A stretch of DNA of 64,000 nt from Spirometra erinaceieuropaei (lineage: Eukaryota; Platyhelminthes; Cestoda; Diphyllobothriidea; Diphyllobothriidae). The DNA lies in assembly GCA_902702965.1 (NCBI GenBank), contig CACRXP010000002.1, positions 3,651,962 through 3,715,961 of the forward strand. Direction: 5' to 3'. Shown piece by piece: positions 47,891 through 60,667 of this stretch. Made by a program: the position numbers and the translations under genes. The notes below the pieces were generated by a model that was not told where the DNA came from, searched no databases, and worked only from the letters and a program-made list of their open reading frames with translations. Within the stretch, counting starts at the first letter, position 1, and each line of letters opens with the position of its first letter.

Positions 47891-48730
47891 CTAAAGTGAA
47901 AAAAACCAGGGGACTGATTAGTCATGGAGGAGAAGCAGGTGCGAGGGTCCATTTGAAGCTGGACGCAGAAATAGGGAGAAAAATATCACTGAGGGACAGG
48001 GTGACGGGTGTTTTACCAGTAGGGGAGGGGGGGAAGGAAATGTGCAGCACATTAGAACTGAAACGGGGGCTAACTCATGCTATGCGAACACTGGTAGAGC
48101 AGTCTGTTTTGTTAGACGGTTAACGCAGGCCGTGCTCAGTCAGTCTGATCCAAATAGGCGCGGCGGACCACGGGACCTCAAAAGCAATGCGGAAATCCGG
48201 CATCCTGTCCTGAAAGCCGACTACATCGGTGAACACTGCTCCCACGCAAACTATAAGGTACAGCTCCAGACAGCTGTGTCTATCACAACAGGAGACTAGA
48301 GAACTGAACGGGTGGTCAGCAATTACCAATAGGCGGCCACTTTTATCCTCGTTCGCACCATGCTTAAGGTCCGCTGTCCCGCTGATTGACAGTTAACATC
48401 ACTGCCAGTGAGTATTAATCGGCGCCCGGCATGGGATCAAGAGGGGCGCTGGCAGTGCTATTTAACATAAGTTATGTTGTGGAAATCCTAAACACGATTT
48501 ATTTTTTATATATTTTCAATAAGACGTCCTTTGGTTGGCCAAGCGATACGGCAGACAAGAAGAAAAACATACCGATAACCACAGTACAGCATAAAAATTG
48601 TTCGCCTCCTTTTTGTCTGCACTCTACCGCAAACACAGGACGTTTAACAGATAAAAAATCTATGGTAACGGTAGGCTCTGTAACCCTACTTCTCAATGAA
48701 ACTTGATTGTCTTATTATCCATAGATGTTT

Positions 48731-49045
48731 TGGCAGATTTGGAATAATTCACATTGACTGCCAAAACATACATGAATTACTTGAGCCTGGCAGTCATCTC
48801 GTGGAATTTAAGTGGATTACTAAGGGAATCCTGTTTGGGCAGTCAGCTTACTGTATCAGATTTGGTGGATTCCAGACGTTGTAGTAGGTTGGGAGCTCAA
48901 CTTGACCCAAAGTTGATTGGGATCACGTCTCCCGGTGGAGCCTCGAAGCTCAGGTGGCTAAAACGCTGGCTATACTAGAGCCTTCTCCTTGCTGTCGTGG
49001 GTTCGATTCCCACCGAGGCGCCGGGGTTTTCACAGTTGAGCCACT
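48731..49045 (+). mobile_element. tRNA-like dispersed element, copy K3
   Basis: The 5' body (ggcagatttggaataattcac, ggtggattccagacgttgtag) is followed by the tRNA-like part at about 48945-49020 (gctcaggtggctaaaacgctgg, loop ATACTAG, gtgggttcgattcccac) and the shared tail ggttttcacagttgag. It is the inverse of 58242-58575. The first 45 bp form their own small inverted repeat (ttttggcag / ctgccaaaa). Confidence 0.6.
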
Positions 49046-51253
49046 GTGTCTTATTATTGTTTATGATAGGGGCTATGCACAAGTATTCTTAACGAAATAA
49101 ATAAGTCATGCGTACGCGTTCGACAACAGAAACCGTTCGGAGATATCGAGGAAACAGAGCGTTTGTATTCCGACCGAGGAAAAGAAAACCAAAACTCAAC
49201 CGGTGATCCTTGCAGCACGTGTAGTATGATAAGTACCGACATGGCACAAAAAGGCTTCACTGTTATTTAGGAAGAAATAGGTAGGTCACGGCGTATGGAA
49301 TCGACAACGAAAGACAATGCAGGTACATTTGGGTAACTAGGAAATCAAGTTAAGACAAAGGGATTACTGAGGTGGGGAGCAAAAACATCAGGCCAGATAA
49401 TTTATCACTAAAAAGTCATAATGAAACGACTTGGCGCATGCGGTTATATCAGTGTTAGATAATAAACAGAGGAGGACTTCCTACGGCTATGGATTAATAT
49501 ACAAAACAAGGCTTTCCAAAGCAAATATAGTAGTTGTCTATACGTGGTAGACCCAGTGGGGTTACACAACCTATCCTTACCAAATCCATTTACCGGAATC
49601 ACAGTATCTGACAGTCTTGCACATTATAGGCAGTTGTTTCTCCGGTTTTATGAGTCTTCTCTGTGACTTTTCCGAGATCACCTATTCGACTGGTAGTGCA
49701 ACTTCAGGGGCAGACTCTAATTTTATGACTTACTCTCGTGCGTATGCATGAAGTTGATTTGCAACGATAATCCCTTGGTCCCCCAGTTAGCCGGAACTCT
49801 TGCATTTGCAGCCGGGAACCGCTTCCGAGTTTTCGGTTGGTACGCATAGATGAGTTTCGGTCTACCGAATGTACCGCCTACTGTCAGTTGACAGATGTAC
49901 ACACCGAACGGTTATTTCGTAGAGTTATATGATACTCAACTTAGCCTAACGAATCGCGCCTGGACGCCTTATAAGTGTTGTCAAAAATTGAAAATCAAAA
50001 TTAACAGAATTATCACAACAAGAGACAAACGACCGGAGACCCAAATTTATGGCCTAGCTTTTAAAGTGGCAAATTCGGTTACGCCGCCTCAAAAGACCGG
50101 GAGTTCTTAATAAAACTCGTGTTGCGAGGTCCACAGATGGTAATCCAAGCAAGCTAAATGGGTTTTCGACCTGTGCTTCGACATGGTCGTGAGGAAAGGA
50201 CCAAATTGATGAAAAGATTAGAAAGGTAGCTACAAAAGACAAATGCAAAACGATGTCCGCAGCGAAACGCCACCTAGACCTGTCTACAGACTACGCAACC
50301 TAAAGTAACTACTAAACGCCGGAAGGCCAATAAATGAGTCAGAACGCTCGTCACACCAAGAATAGCCCCAGAAGCCAAAAATAAGTTATAGGGGGAACGA
50401 TGATCGGCCTTTGACAGAGCACGGTCGCCGTTGTCGACCTACGCGATAGACATGGCATTGCAGGAGAAAGCAATGGCAAAAGCTTTACACAGGACTTTCC
50501 AGTTACTGAGTGCAGAAAATCAGTTCACTGCTTAAAAGTCGGACCACGCGAACGTTCTCTTTTTTTTTCCGTTAAGCTACCCAGCTATGACATTTTACTG
50601 CTATTAATGGAGTTATCCACCAGTAAAGTATCAACTATTAGAATGCTATCATTTGGGTAGCCAACATAAGCATGAGAGTTAGAATAAATCGGGCCAGTAG
50701 AGACAAGAAGTCGCATACAGTCCGCCGTAGAGGGTTAACTAGTCGTGAATTGTATCAAGCAGCTCACACTGATCCCTTGAAATAGTGGAAAGCAAGAAAA
50801 ACTCGTTAAAATTTTCGCTGGAAAATAAAAAATTTGCCAAATGCCAAAGCGCCTGTTATGCCTCGTTGAAGGGGACCATAAACCTTCATCGCCTTTTATA
50901 ATACTGGCACTTTTAGTGGTAAAGAAATGAAAGCTGACATCGTAAAGGGTCTCGGAAATGATAAAGCTCTCCCTCAGAGGTATACAATTGCAACATGAAA
51001 ATCGGCGGATAAACAGTTCAGGTGTCTGATTATAAAGAAGCAAAAAAACCGGCAGAAGATGTAGTTTGAATTCATCTAATAAATTATAAATATGGACAAA
51101 TGGCAACTTCCGTGAACATCATCGGTAAGCGCAAACACACAGCTCCTGAAGTTTAAAACATACACAAGAGAGGCTGCGTATAACTTTAACAAGCTTTTCC
51201 ACTGAATACAAATAACATATTTTAAGGGAACGTTTCACGAATATGCGTGCATA

Positions 51254-52646
51254 CAGTAGGTGGAATAACTCATGAAATCTCAACAGAAGCTCCGAAATGT
51301 GTTTCCGTTTCGAAAAAATAAATTGAGTAAGGTTGTAAAAACAATCCTTGTGCAGCATAATTCTATAAAAATTCAGTTACCGCAGGACGCCGGCTTTCGA
51401 GCAAACGTCTTTGCGACTGCATCTAAAAACTGTACTCCGTAAAAAAAACGAATACTTAAGTAACATGCATTTTTTCATTCATTTTCGATGTCCTTAAAAA
51501 TTCAATTATATTTCTTAGAAATCATGAATAAAAATATTAATTTTCTTGCTCATTCGGTAGCCAATTACGTCTTCTTTCAAATTCATAGTCGAAGAAAGGA
51601 TATAATTCGGTTTTAAAAAGGTTTCTAATTGTGATAATTTTTAATACTGCGAAATGGCCCTTCATAAAACGTCATGTCTCTGAATTTACCACAGTCGCTT
51701 GTAAAGTTAATACTATGGATCAAATCCACTGCTTAGTTTTATGAATCCTATGTGGTATCCCTTTACTACCGTAGATAAATATATGGTTTTCCGTACGCGG
51801 AAATTGCATGGCTTGTAGTTTGGGAACCCGGAATGCAAGTGTAACGGCAGGTCGGGTTCAAAATTATTCGGGAATTGGAAAAGTTTCAGAAAACCAAATT
51901 TTACTTTTCCTTCGAGTGTAACATTGAAAGAAGACGTAATTTTCTACTGAATGAGCAAAAGAATGAACAATTTTATCCATGTTGGCAGAATGATATTACC
52001 GACAAAGACAAGGGAGACTGGAATGGCCATTTCTGGCTTATTAGCCGTCGTCAGTCAGCCATACCCAAGCCCGAAGTGTGGAACACCCGAGCCTCGAACT
52101 CGCGACCTGTTGGTTTAGAAGTCAACGCCTCTACTCACCGGGCCACGAACCCGTTGCCTTGTCGGTTTTCGATCGGGAATATACAATGTTAGGGGGCGCT
52201 CACCGATCGTGGATACGGAACTCACTCGTTCCGTTTTGCCTTAAGGGCTCTCTCTCGAACCCAACCAGCAGCCGCACATCGGTGCATGATATATAGGCAG
52301 AATAACATTACCGACAAAGACAAGGGAGACTGGAATGGCCATTTCTGGCTTAGTAGCCGTCGTCAGCCGTTTTATCCATGTTTCTCATGAAATATAATTG
52401 AATGTTTAAGGGCATCGAAAATCAATGAAAAAATGCATGCTACTTAAGTAGTCATTTTTTACAGAGCATGGTTTTCAGATGCAGTCGGAAAGACGTTTGT
52501 TCGAAAGCCGGAGTCCTGCTGTAACTGAATTATTATAGACTCATTCTGTACGCTGATTATTTTACAACCTTCCTTAATTTATCTTTTCGAAACGAAAAGG
52601 CATTTCGGAATTTCTGTTGAGATTTCATGAGTTAGCCCACTTACTG
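51254..52646. mobile_element. MITE family B, copy B3, interrupted by a SINE
   Basis: It begins CAGTAGGTGG and ends CTTACTG, with TA on both sides (51252-51253, 52647-52648). Subterminal motifs (tacttaagtaacatgcat left, atgcatgctacttaagtag right) are inverted copies. Excluding the 386-bp SINE and its 13-bp duplication, the MITE is 994 bp, the same as its relatives B2 and A3. Confidence 0.85.
51984..52369. mobile_element. SINE copy with terminal direct repeats and target duplication
   Basis: The 13-bp duplication TTTTATCCATGTT (51971-51983 and 52370-52382) gives precise ends. A ~75-bp unit (ggcagaatgatattaccgac... agccgtcgtcag) opens the element and recurs as its final ~75 bp in the same orientation. 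Between them lie a tRNA-derived part, antisense, at about 52080-52150 and a segment with ggaactcactcgttccg. A-tail not seen. The organisation (direct terminal repeats plus tRNA-like core) could be a broken tandem SINE dimer. Confidence 0.75.
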
Positions 52647-54735
52647 TATGTTCTGAAACACGATAAACAGGTCAGGTCCTGTAATTAACAGTTCTGCTCT
52701 AAGTATCGGGTCCGACCGGATGGGCGTGACCGTGGTCCAGTCTGGAGGGGTCGTTCGTCTTTTGTTCTTAATATAGCTGATTAAAAATACTGCAAGTGCT
52801 TACAGCACTGATAGCGTAGGCGCGTTCCGTGCGTATACCACTCGGCAGTGTACGATAGTGCGAGTAACCCAGTTCCACTAATTTATTTTTAGGCTACTTG
52901 GATGGACTGGGCCACTTGGAAAGACCGCAGCCGGAAACGTCGTCGTTTGGGGGGAGGGGGGGGGGACCGTGAACGGAGTTAACGGCTGGGATTTTTACGG
53001 GTATTCCAGTATTCCGAGAGCAATTAATTAGAAGTACTTTACTACCGAGTGATCTGCTCACAGAACGTACCCCCACCATCAGTGCTGAAAGTACTCAGTA
53101 TTGTTTGTCCGCTTTGGTAAAAGCAAATGACCCGGCTATGGCTCTGCTCATCCTATTTTGGCCGAATGAAGATATGCGCCACCAGCATTGCAATCCATGG
53201 CTTATTTACAAACTGTTACGAATCTTTACTTATCCTTAGAGTTACCATAAGTCACAACGAAAGACATTATGCAGGTTAGTTTTTTTGGAGAGCGTCTTTT
53301 ATTTTTCACGCCGCTGTAGCAGGCAAATTCCCAGTGCCTCATGAACAGACTGCAAAAACCGGAACTTTTGGTTTCAGGTGAGAAAAAGGAATCCCGGAAA
53401 CTGCCACACCGTCTTGGCATGTTTAACGAGTTTTATTTGTCTTTTCCGACTTCCGAGTCTAGGAGTAGCATATCAGCAAGTCGAAGTTCCTAAGACATGC
53501 ATCAGTTACCTGCTGTCACCCGAAATGCTGGGTTGGGAGTCTTCCAGCAGAAAGGCAAAACGCCCGGGCAGTTTTGGAAATGTGCTCCGCGAAATACACT
53601 GCGGCTTCCCTTTATGCACGCGTAGTAACGGGAAAATAAAAAAAAGCAGTACTGGACTAAAATTAACCTCTGTCCAACTTCCTCGGGTGGGGTTGGTGGG
53701 GAGGGGGAGGGGGGGCGGACGGTGGAGACAAATTCACTCAAACGAGGGCGGTCATTTTGGCCCCAGACAGGAGAGAGCATTACGCTTAATTAAGCACCAG
53801 CGCTTGGTAGTCTAGATAAACTTAAATACTCTGATTAAGGTAGGCGACTTTTATACCCTACACAGTCCTCTGCAAACTTAACTACAAACGTTGCTGCTTC
53901 AGCACAGGAAGGAGGCGCGCTAGGCGGGTGCATGTTGTGCGGTTCCGTTAAAAAAGTTTAAAAATTAAAATATGAGGAATAGTTTTAAGGGCTAGCGACG
54001 ATACAGTTTGACGATTAAAATGAATAGCGTTTTTGTGTCCGGAAAAATTAATATTTTAGCATCAGTAATTTTTCCACAAAAAACAGCTTGCTTCACTTTG
54101 TCGAGGAACTTTTCTTTACCATGAATTGAAAACTGCATACACAAGAAAAGACTAGACTGACGTGCTTTGACCTTATTTCGTAAATACGAGGGTTTTAAGG
54201 ATGTAAAATTGTCTTTCAGCAGCTCACGAGACAGTAATGAGCGGGTGACTAGATTACCCGGGAAAAACAAGCCTGTTAGTGTTTGTGAGCATCTTTTAGA
54301 CGAATATTGTAAGCTTATTTTGAGTTAGCTGTTATATGCTGCTGGATGTTGAAGTTGGTTCTAGTAGTGACCTTTTACCCAAACTCATAAGTGAGTAGTC
54401 GAGCTGAGTAAGGAAGATCACGATTGATATTTGACTTTACAAAACAGTTTGAAGTTTTTTAGGCTCACCTCAGTTGCCAAGGAATTGTCTGCCCTCAACT
54501 CTTTTCGCAGCCATTCTCTGAATAACATACTGAAAATGGGCATCATATACTAGGATCGCACAATATAAGTTAGTCCATGCTCGTCGTAAAGAACAACGTC
54601 ATAGGGAAGTTGATTTTCATGATTCTCCCGTCTGGCTTAGTAATTCCGACTGATAAACCTCTTGCTCTGTTCATTTTAGGGGATAGGAAGTATGGAGTTG
54701 GTTTCCCCTCCGGTGTCCTGATTGGAGGTGTAACA

Positions 54736-55493
54736 CAGTAGGTGGGCCAACTCATGAAATGTCAACCGAAATTCCGAAATAGATTCCGAATAGATTGATT
54801 AAGTAGGGTTGTAAAACTGATCATCATGCAGCTTAATTCTATAATAATTCAGTAACCTCAGGATGCCGGTTTTCGAACGAACTTCTTTCTAACCGCATAC
54901 AAAACTATACTCTGTAAAACATCACTACTTATGTAGCATGAGTTTTTCTCATCTATTTTGGATGCCCTTAAAAATTCAATTTTATTTCATGGAAAACATG
55001 CGTAACATATTCATTCTTTTGCTCATTCAGTAGAAAATTACGTCTTCTTTCAATTTTACACTCGAAGAAAGGGTATAATCTGGCTTTACAAAACTTTTCC
55101 AAAACCCCAATAATTTTGAACTCAACCTGCCGTTACACTTGCATTCAGGGTTCCCAAACTGCAAGCCGTAATTTTTTCCGCGTACGCAAAACCGCAACTT
55201 TCTCACGGTATTAAAAAGAGATCATATGGGGTTCATAAAATTTAGTAGTGGATTCGAGCCATATTGTTAAGTTTGCAAGCAACACGAGGAAATTCAGAGA
55301 CATGTCTTTTTTGAAAGTTCATATCACGGCATTAAAAAATCTCACAACTGAAAATTTTTCAAACCCTGAGGTAGCTGAATTATGAAAGAATTATGCTGCA
55401 GGATGCTTAGTTTTGCAACCCTACTTAATCTTTTCGAAACGAAGACGCATTTCGGCATTTCGGTTGACATTTCACGAGTTAGCCCACCTACTG
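54736..55493. mobile_element. MITE family B, copy B4
   Basis: It begins CAGTAGGTGGGCCAACTCATG and ends with the inverse, CCTACTG followed by TA. It is shorter than its relatives because most of the right arm's subterminal block (the tacttaagta motif) has been deleted. The centre at about 55080-55130 retains the inverted ttttacactcg/ttccaaaacc region. Confidence 0.75.
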
Positions 55494-55564
55494 TATACAT
55501 GAAATTTGATACGGCAACAGTATCCTACGTGGCCCAACTAACAACACAGATGGAAAGGACGTCT

Positions 55565-55780
55565 AAAAGATAAACACCTAACACTCAAACCGTAATCCTA
55601 ACTCTAGCGTTTAGACCTTAACCCCAAGACTAAGGTGAACTCAAAATTTAGACTTGTCATTTAAATCTAAACCTAACCTAAACCCTAATTCATAAGCCCA
55701 ACCTCGACAGTGACCCAAACCTTAGCCCTAACTCTACCCTTGACCACTGACATTAGGGTTAGACCAGCATTGGCGCTAGC
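55565..55780 (-). repeat. Degenerate telomere-like tract (CCCTAA variants)
   Basis: Many cctaac, ccctaa and ccttaaccc units on the plus strand, i.e. TTAGGG variants on the minus strand, turning to attagggttag near 55752. It lies between MITEs B4 and A3. Confidence 0.6.
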
Positions 55781-55950
55781 TTTTTAAGTAGACTATATGT
55801 GAGGATTAGGGGATACTGAATTACTAGCGTCAGCATCACTATCAGAGTTGTCTTCCCCTAACCGCAATTTGCTACCGGGCAGACTATAACGAAGCACACT
55901 TAAGCAAAGTAAGTAGACAAATCTTAAGTATAACCACTAGGCGGGGCCAC

Positions 55951-56944
55951 GACGGAGTGACCTATCTCATGAATTGTTGGCTGAAATTCTAAAATGCGTT
56001 TTCGATTAGGAAGGATTACTTGGTCGCGGTTGTAATATTGATTATCTTGTGGCATACTCTTATGACATTTCGGACTCGGCAGGATGTCGGCTCTTAAATG
56101 CACTTCTTTTCAATCTCCTGTAGAAATCGTGCTCGGTAAAAAATGACTACTTAAGTAGCATGCATTTTTCCCATTGATTTTCGATGGTCTTGGAAATTCA
56201 AGTATATTTTATAGAAACCATAAACAAAAATATGCTTTCTTCTAGTCAATCAATAGAGAATCACGTCTTCTTTATATTTTATACTTAAGAAAGGAGTATA
56301 ATTAGGTTTTAAAAAAGTTTTTTAATTGCCGAATAATTTGGAGCCTGATCATTCGTTGCATTAGCGCTTAGTGATTACACTCTACAGGGTGCATTCGTTC
56401 CGCGCAAAGAAAATCACATATTTTTTATTCCGTCAAAGAGATATCATACAGAGTCCATAAAATTTTGTAATGGATGCGGACCAGGTTGTACATTTCATGA
56501 GGAGCAGTGATAAAAGGACAAGTACGGTGCTAAGTGAATGGACGTTTCGCGGTCTTAAAAAGTCTCATAATTAGAAACTTTTCTAAAACCTAATTATACT
56601 CCTTCCTTAGGTATAAAATATAAGGAAGACGTGATTTTCTATTGATTGACTAGAAGAAAGCATATTTTTGTTTATGGTTTCTGTAAAATATATTTGAATT
56701 TCCAAGACCATCGAAAATCAATGGGAAAAATGCCTGCTACTTAAGTAGTCATTTTTTACCGAGCACGATTTCTACAGGAGATTGGAAAGATGTGCATTTA
56801 AGAGCCGACATCCTGCCGAGTCCGAAATGTTATAAGAGTATGCCACAAGATAATCAGTATTACAACCGCGACCAAGTAATCCTTCCTAATCGAAAACGCA
56901 TTTTAGAATTTCAGCCAACATTTCATGAGATAGGTCACTCACTG
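55951..56944. mobile_element. MITE family A, copy A3 (best preserved)
   Basis: About 994 bp. The left and right arms are inverted copies over more than 450 bp, with TGACTACTTAAGTAGCATGC and its inverse at 56143-56162 and 56729-56750. The right end closes GGTCACTCACTG then TA. The left terminus has lost a base or two. No coding capacity. Confidence 0.8.
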
Positions 56945-57265
56945 TATGATGCCGTCATCTCTGATACTGGAGGTTAAAACTCTATCTAGCCTGCGTGCCC
57001 TCTTCTTACATTTGTGGTCAAAGCAGGCTTCGGCTAGGCCTCGAAACCTCCGTGTGGGAGTAGGTGCACAAGCCCCCCTCTCTGTCTGGTTTTATTTAAA
57101 CGCAACAGGGTGATGGTTGAGTACAAGAGGCAGCGAAAATTTTGAGGCTCCCGTAGGTGCAGGGTCTCAAAGTTGACCGACCAGTCAACCAGCAGTTAGT
57201 TTTTTCCCTCTGCGTCCGGTCTACTCAGTACTGCGACATGGCGTTGTCAGGGCGTGACCCCGCTG

Positions 57266-57455
57266 GTTGCACTATCTGATTCAGGCAACGGAAGTCGTTC
57301 TGCTGAGAGGGGCTTACAGACAGGTGCGTTGCTAGCAGCCCTCTAGTCCTGACCTTATGGCCGCATTATCTGCCACAGGCAACGGAAGTCGCCATATGCC
57401 GAGAATGGCCCACAGACGACCGCGCTACCTAAATCTAACAGTTATCTACCCCGTG
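57266..57455. repeat. Two-copy tandem duplication, ~96-bp unit
   Basis: actatctgattcaggcaacg at about 57269 recurs as attatctgccacaggcaacg at about 57365, and the following gagaggggcttacagac recurs as gagaatggcccacagac. Diverged, non-coding. Confidence 0.5.
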
Positions 57456-58241
57456 CAAAAATATCCAAAGCTTGAGGAATGCGGATGTGGGATTTGCGTC
57501 TGTGACAGGCTCTTGAAAGATGTGGCCCTGCGTACGCATTTGCGTGTAAGTGCATCAGAACAGCGGATTTGCGCTTACAAGAGCAACGTACATTCAGAAG
57601 TGCATGGGCTGGAGTATATTATTTTTATGCCGCTATAGTGCGTCAACACCGGTTTGATTGTAATCCCGGGGTAACTCCTTCTGTGTCACGAACAGGGTCA
57701 CCGGTTTCAAGTCCAAGAAACGGCCGCATAACTAATTTGGGAGGTCAGATCACGAAGACAGAGGATGCTGATCAGCGTTCAAAGTCTTTTCGAATCGTTC
57801 CCTAATAGTTGTGTTTGCTAATAACTGCAAGCTAGTGGTTGCGTGACATGTAAGGATGGCCTTCGCAGGAGGCATCCTTCTCTGAATCGTGCATTTTTCT
57901 TTATATCATAACACTCTTTTTAAATTGATGATTGGTGCTTTTCGCAAACGAAGTTTCCGGTGTGTTTATTCACACTATTTTTGATTTTCTTGTTACGCAC
58001 GATACAAATAACACCATAGGTATGCAGGACGTGATCATTTTACCTTGAATTTAGAATGGCTTTGGTCACTTGTACAACATTCAGCTTTTATCGATGCGTT
58101 AGTTCAAAACACTCCATAAATCAGTCCTAGTAGAGTTTAAAGTATCCAAATACCTCCAAATCCCTTAAGTGAATGTGGGGCAGAGGTTGGCTTCCAGTAC
58201 CTATCAGGTTAAATGAACAAGTTAAAAAATAATTACTGGTT

Positions 58242-58575
58242 AATTCATATTGACCCAACTGTGAAAAACGCGACGCCTCGGTGGGATTCGAACCCACGCA
58301 GTAAGGAGAAGACTTTAGTACAGCCAACGCTCTGACCACTTGAGCTACGAGGCCCCGCCGGACGACTCGAGTTTAATCACATTTGGGTCAAGTTTGCTCG
58401 CCCAACCTACTGCAACGTCTGGAATCCACCAAATCTGATACAGCAAGTTAACTGCCCAAGCAGGGTTTCCTAAGTAATCCACCTAAAATCCACCAGGTGA
58501 CTACCAGGCTCACGTAATTCCTAGGTATTTTGGCAGATTTTGAATAATTCCTATTGACCCAACTATGAATTACGT
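58242..58575 (-). mobile_element. tRNA-like dispersed element, copy K2
   Basis: On the minus strand it carries the 5' body, then the tRNA-like part (58272-58352; D-arm GCTC/GAGC, T-arm GTGGG-TTCGAAT-CCCAC) and the tail ttttcacagttgggtcaatatg. Left-hand TIR sequence matches element 43644-43808, but the right inverse is degraded (taatcacatttgggtcaa). Confidence 0.6.
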
Positions 58576-59134
58576 GAGCCTTTAAGTGTAATAACATTGC
58601 TTTATGCAAACTGGAATAATCTGAAACTCAAATTGTGGATGCTATTTATGCTTGGAGTTTGGCAGTAACATGGAGTAAAATCCGAAAGTCTGACAACCAC
58701 TTTTTGCACAAGGTTAGGCTTTTCAAAAAGCACAAAAAAACGTCTCCATCTTCTCACGGATACCGTTTGAATTTTTGAAACTGACGTCAACGTCGGAAGT
58801 CAACGCCTACATGACTGCTTTTCGACTTTTCGGTTTTACCGAGCGTAAGGAGCTGATGGGGCGAAGACAGTCGGTCAAAACTCTTAGCTGCCCCCTATGA
58901 CTATTCTTAAAGCTGAGACAGTCTAAAGGAATCTGAGTAGCATTACGCTGTAAGCTATAATACTTTTGCCTCATTGCTTCATTGTTTTCAATCTCCGTTC
59001 TACCATGAGCAAATACCTTCCACACAGAAAGTACCTGAGGAGGCTGGGGTGCGAGATGACGCTTACGCGAACACAAAGTTCAGTAAAGGATCACAATAAT
59101 TAAAGTAGAGCAGGGAGGGCTAGGGGAGGCCTAC

Positions 59135-59467
59135 CTCAACCGAGTTGAAGGCGCCATTGACTTGACCGGCATCACTGTGTTTGGGAGTCTTGTGCAGCGG
59201 TAACTCAAAGCCCACAACTGGACCGTCGGTTGGCCTTCTTGGGTTGACTGGTGTGCCAGCCGCTGATAGGGCCGCTTGCGACTGTTGGAAATTATTTACA
59301 GAAGGAAAATTGAAGGGCTCGAGGAAGATTGGCAGGTGAATGTTGGAGAGGATTAGATGACTGACATCAGCTACGTTCTGGATGAACTGCAGCACTCGGT
59401 CGGCGTTCTGATCGAGGCTCATCTGGTCGGAGGGTTTACAGTCTCCTGGGCGATCCTCAAATAATGT
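59135..59467 (-). CDS. Kidins220: Probable Kidins220-like exon (KAP domain region)
   Basis: The acceptor cctatccttcag precedes 59467 and the donor GTTGAG/GTAGGC follows 59135. 333 bp, phase 0 at both ends; the other two frames hit stops at once. The product has TLFEDRPGD, NADRVLQFIQNVADVSHLI, NIHLPIFLEPF, then a Pro/Ser/Gly-rich linker (AALSAAGTPVNPRRPTDGP). The NIHLPIFL run resembles the IVHLPVFL strand found in Kidins220 shortly before its linker, and the phase fits exon 47890-47617. The usual SDP.II sensor motif is not obvious, so the KAP ATPase may be diverged. Alternative: an unrelated conserved gene. Confidence 0.6.
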
Positions 59468-60667
59468 CTGAAGGATAGGAGGTTAAAGCCAACTGAAATG
59501 TATGCGTTTGCATGCAGAATATTACAGTGCTGCGTCTGAACATCCACCGAAATTTGCTAATTAAACAGCTCGACCAAGCGAGGCAGATGAAAGGTCCTAT
59601 ATCAAGCCCTCGAATATAGACTGTGGATAATAGTATCGCCGTTTAGGTAAGCGTATAGACCTGCGTTGAAATATCCGACATCGATAGCCATAAAAGAATT
59701 CTTGGAAAGGGTTATAGTAAGTAAATTGTTTAGGAAAAGCCACATAAATGTTAGTTGCTTTTATTGTTGAACTTTTGAAAAAAGACCTCCCTTCTTCGCT
59801 TTTTTGCAGAAGGGGTTGAACGTCAATAAACGGCCCGGATGCTGGAAACCCGCCTCTGTGAGACCCTGCCAATGAAGCCCAAGCCGCAAACGGTCTTTTT
59901 TTTTACTGTGAATGCTTACACGATAGCTTTAATCGGCAGGCGGTAGTCTGATACAGAACTCTGCAATCCCACAGAGGGGATAAAACTCCTCCTCTGCTGT
60001 CGGACTGGAGTTCATACTGTGATTGAACTGCCCGACAATGTGTTGATACCTTGCGTGACTAATAAGCCAAAGATGGCTATCCTGGACCAACTTGTATCTG
60101 CCGATACCACTTCTATGCATGCATAACTGATCGCTGCACGATTGCCCGTCGGGGTTATAGATTAAACCCCAAGACACAACGGGACGAGTACGTCGCGTAA
60201 CTTGATCGATGAACATCCTTCCTCCGATGAGTTAACTACTTGCAGACTTTCATAGTGGACTTTCAGCAGTTTCTTGTTGTTGCTGCTGCCAAACACTTAT
60301 TACCTAATTAATGACGGAAGGGCGGAAGGGTTGAATCTGTTCAGGTGTTCGGAGTGAACAAGAATAAGACCATACTTCAGTCAAGTAGCAAACACAGCAA
60401 AAGCGGACAAGGAAGAGAAATCAGGTGCTTTGTTTAAATGTAAACGAATAAGCTTTTGCGGGTGCTATAGCCAGGAATTACAAGGGCCATAGTTGAGTTT
60501 ATTAAATCACCCGGTTGTTTGTACAAGACCGTTCGAACGGTCCAAGTAAAGTTGCCTCCGAGTAGTTCAGTGTCCAAACCGTTCAAGCGTAAACGAGGAG
60601 CGTCAGGCCACGTCTGCTGTTCAGTGAGTGCGGCGTAAGTGGGAGGAGTTGTTATTTTCCAACTTAC
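59468..60667 (-). other. Intron (1.2 kb) with a SINE remnant
   Basis: GT-AG intron between two phase-compatible exons. The only recognisable content is the SINE remnant at 59935-60215; a GTAAGT donor opens it at 60667. Confidence 0.45.
59935..60215. repeat. Diverged SINE copy
   Basis: gactaataagccaaagatggctat and gataccacttctatgc match the SINE tail inverse (as at 7315-7375), and acacaacgggacgagtacgt matches its ggcacaacggaacgagtgag block. The tRNA-like core is largely lost. Confidence 0.45.

Larger units (their letters stand above)
47891..59134 (-). other. 11.2-kb intron of the Kidins220-like gene, an element reservoir
   Basis: If exons 59467-59135 and 47890-47617 are adjacent, this GT-AG intron carries tRNA-like elements K3 and K2, MITEs B3, B4 and A3, a SINE inside B3, a telomere-like C-rich tract and a tandem duplication. 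The phase (0/0) fits direct splicing, but a small extra exon cannot be excluded. Other open frames here (for example 53378-53815 plus) have no domain or splice support. Confidence 0.45.

Noticed and set aside
53378..53815. A 145-codon plus-strand open frame
   Set aside because: No recognisable domain, G-run low complexity near its end, no splice support, and it lies in a long intron of the opposite-strand gene.
58807..59076. An 89-codon minus-strand frame as next exon after 59135
   Set aside because: No convincing acceptor in the right phase, and the reading lacks family resemblance.
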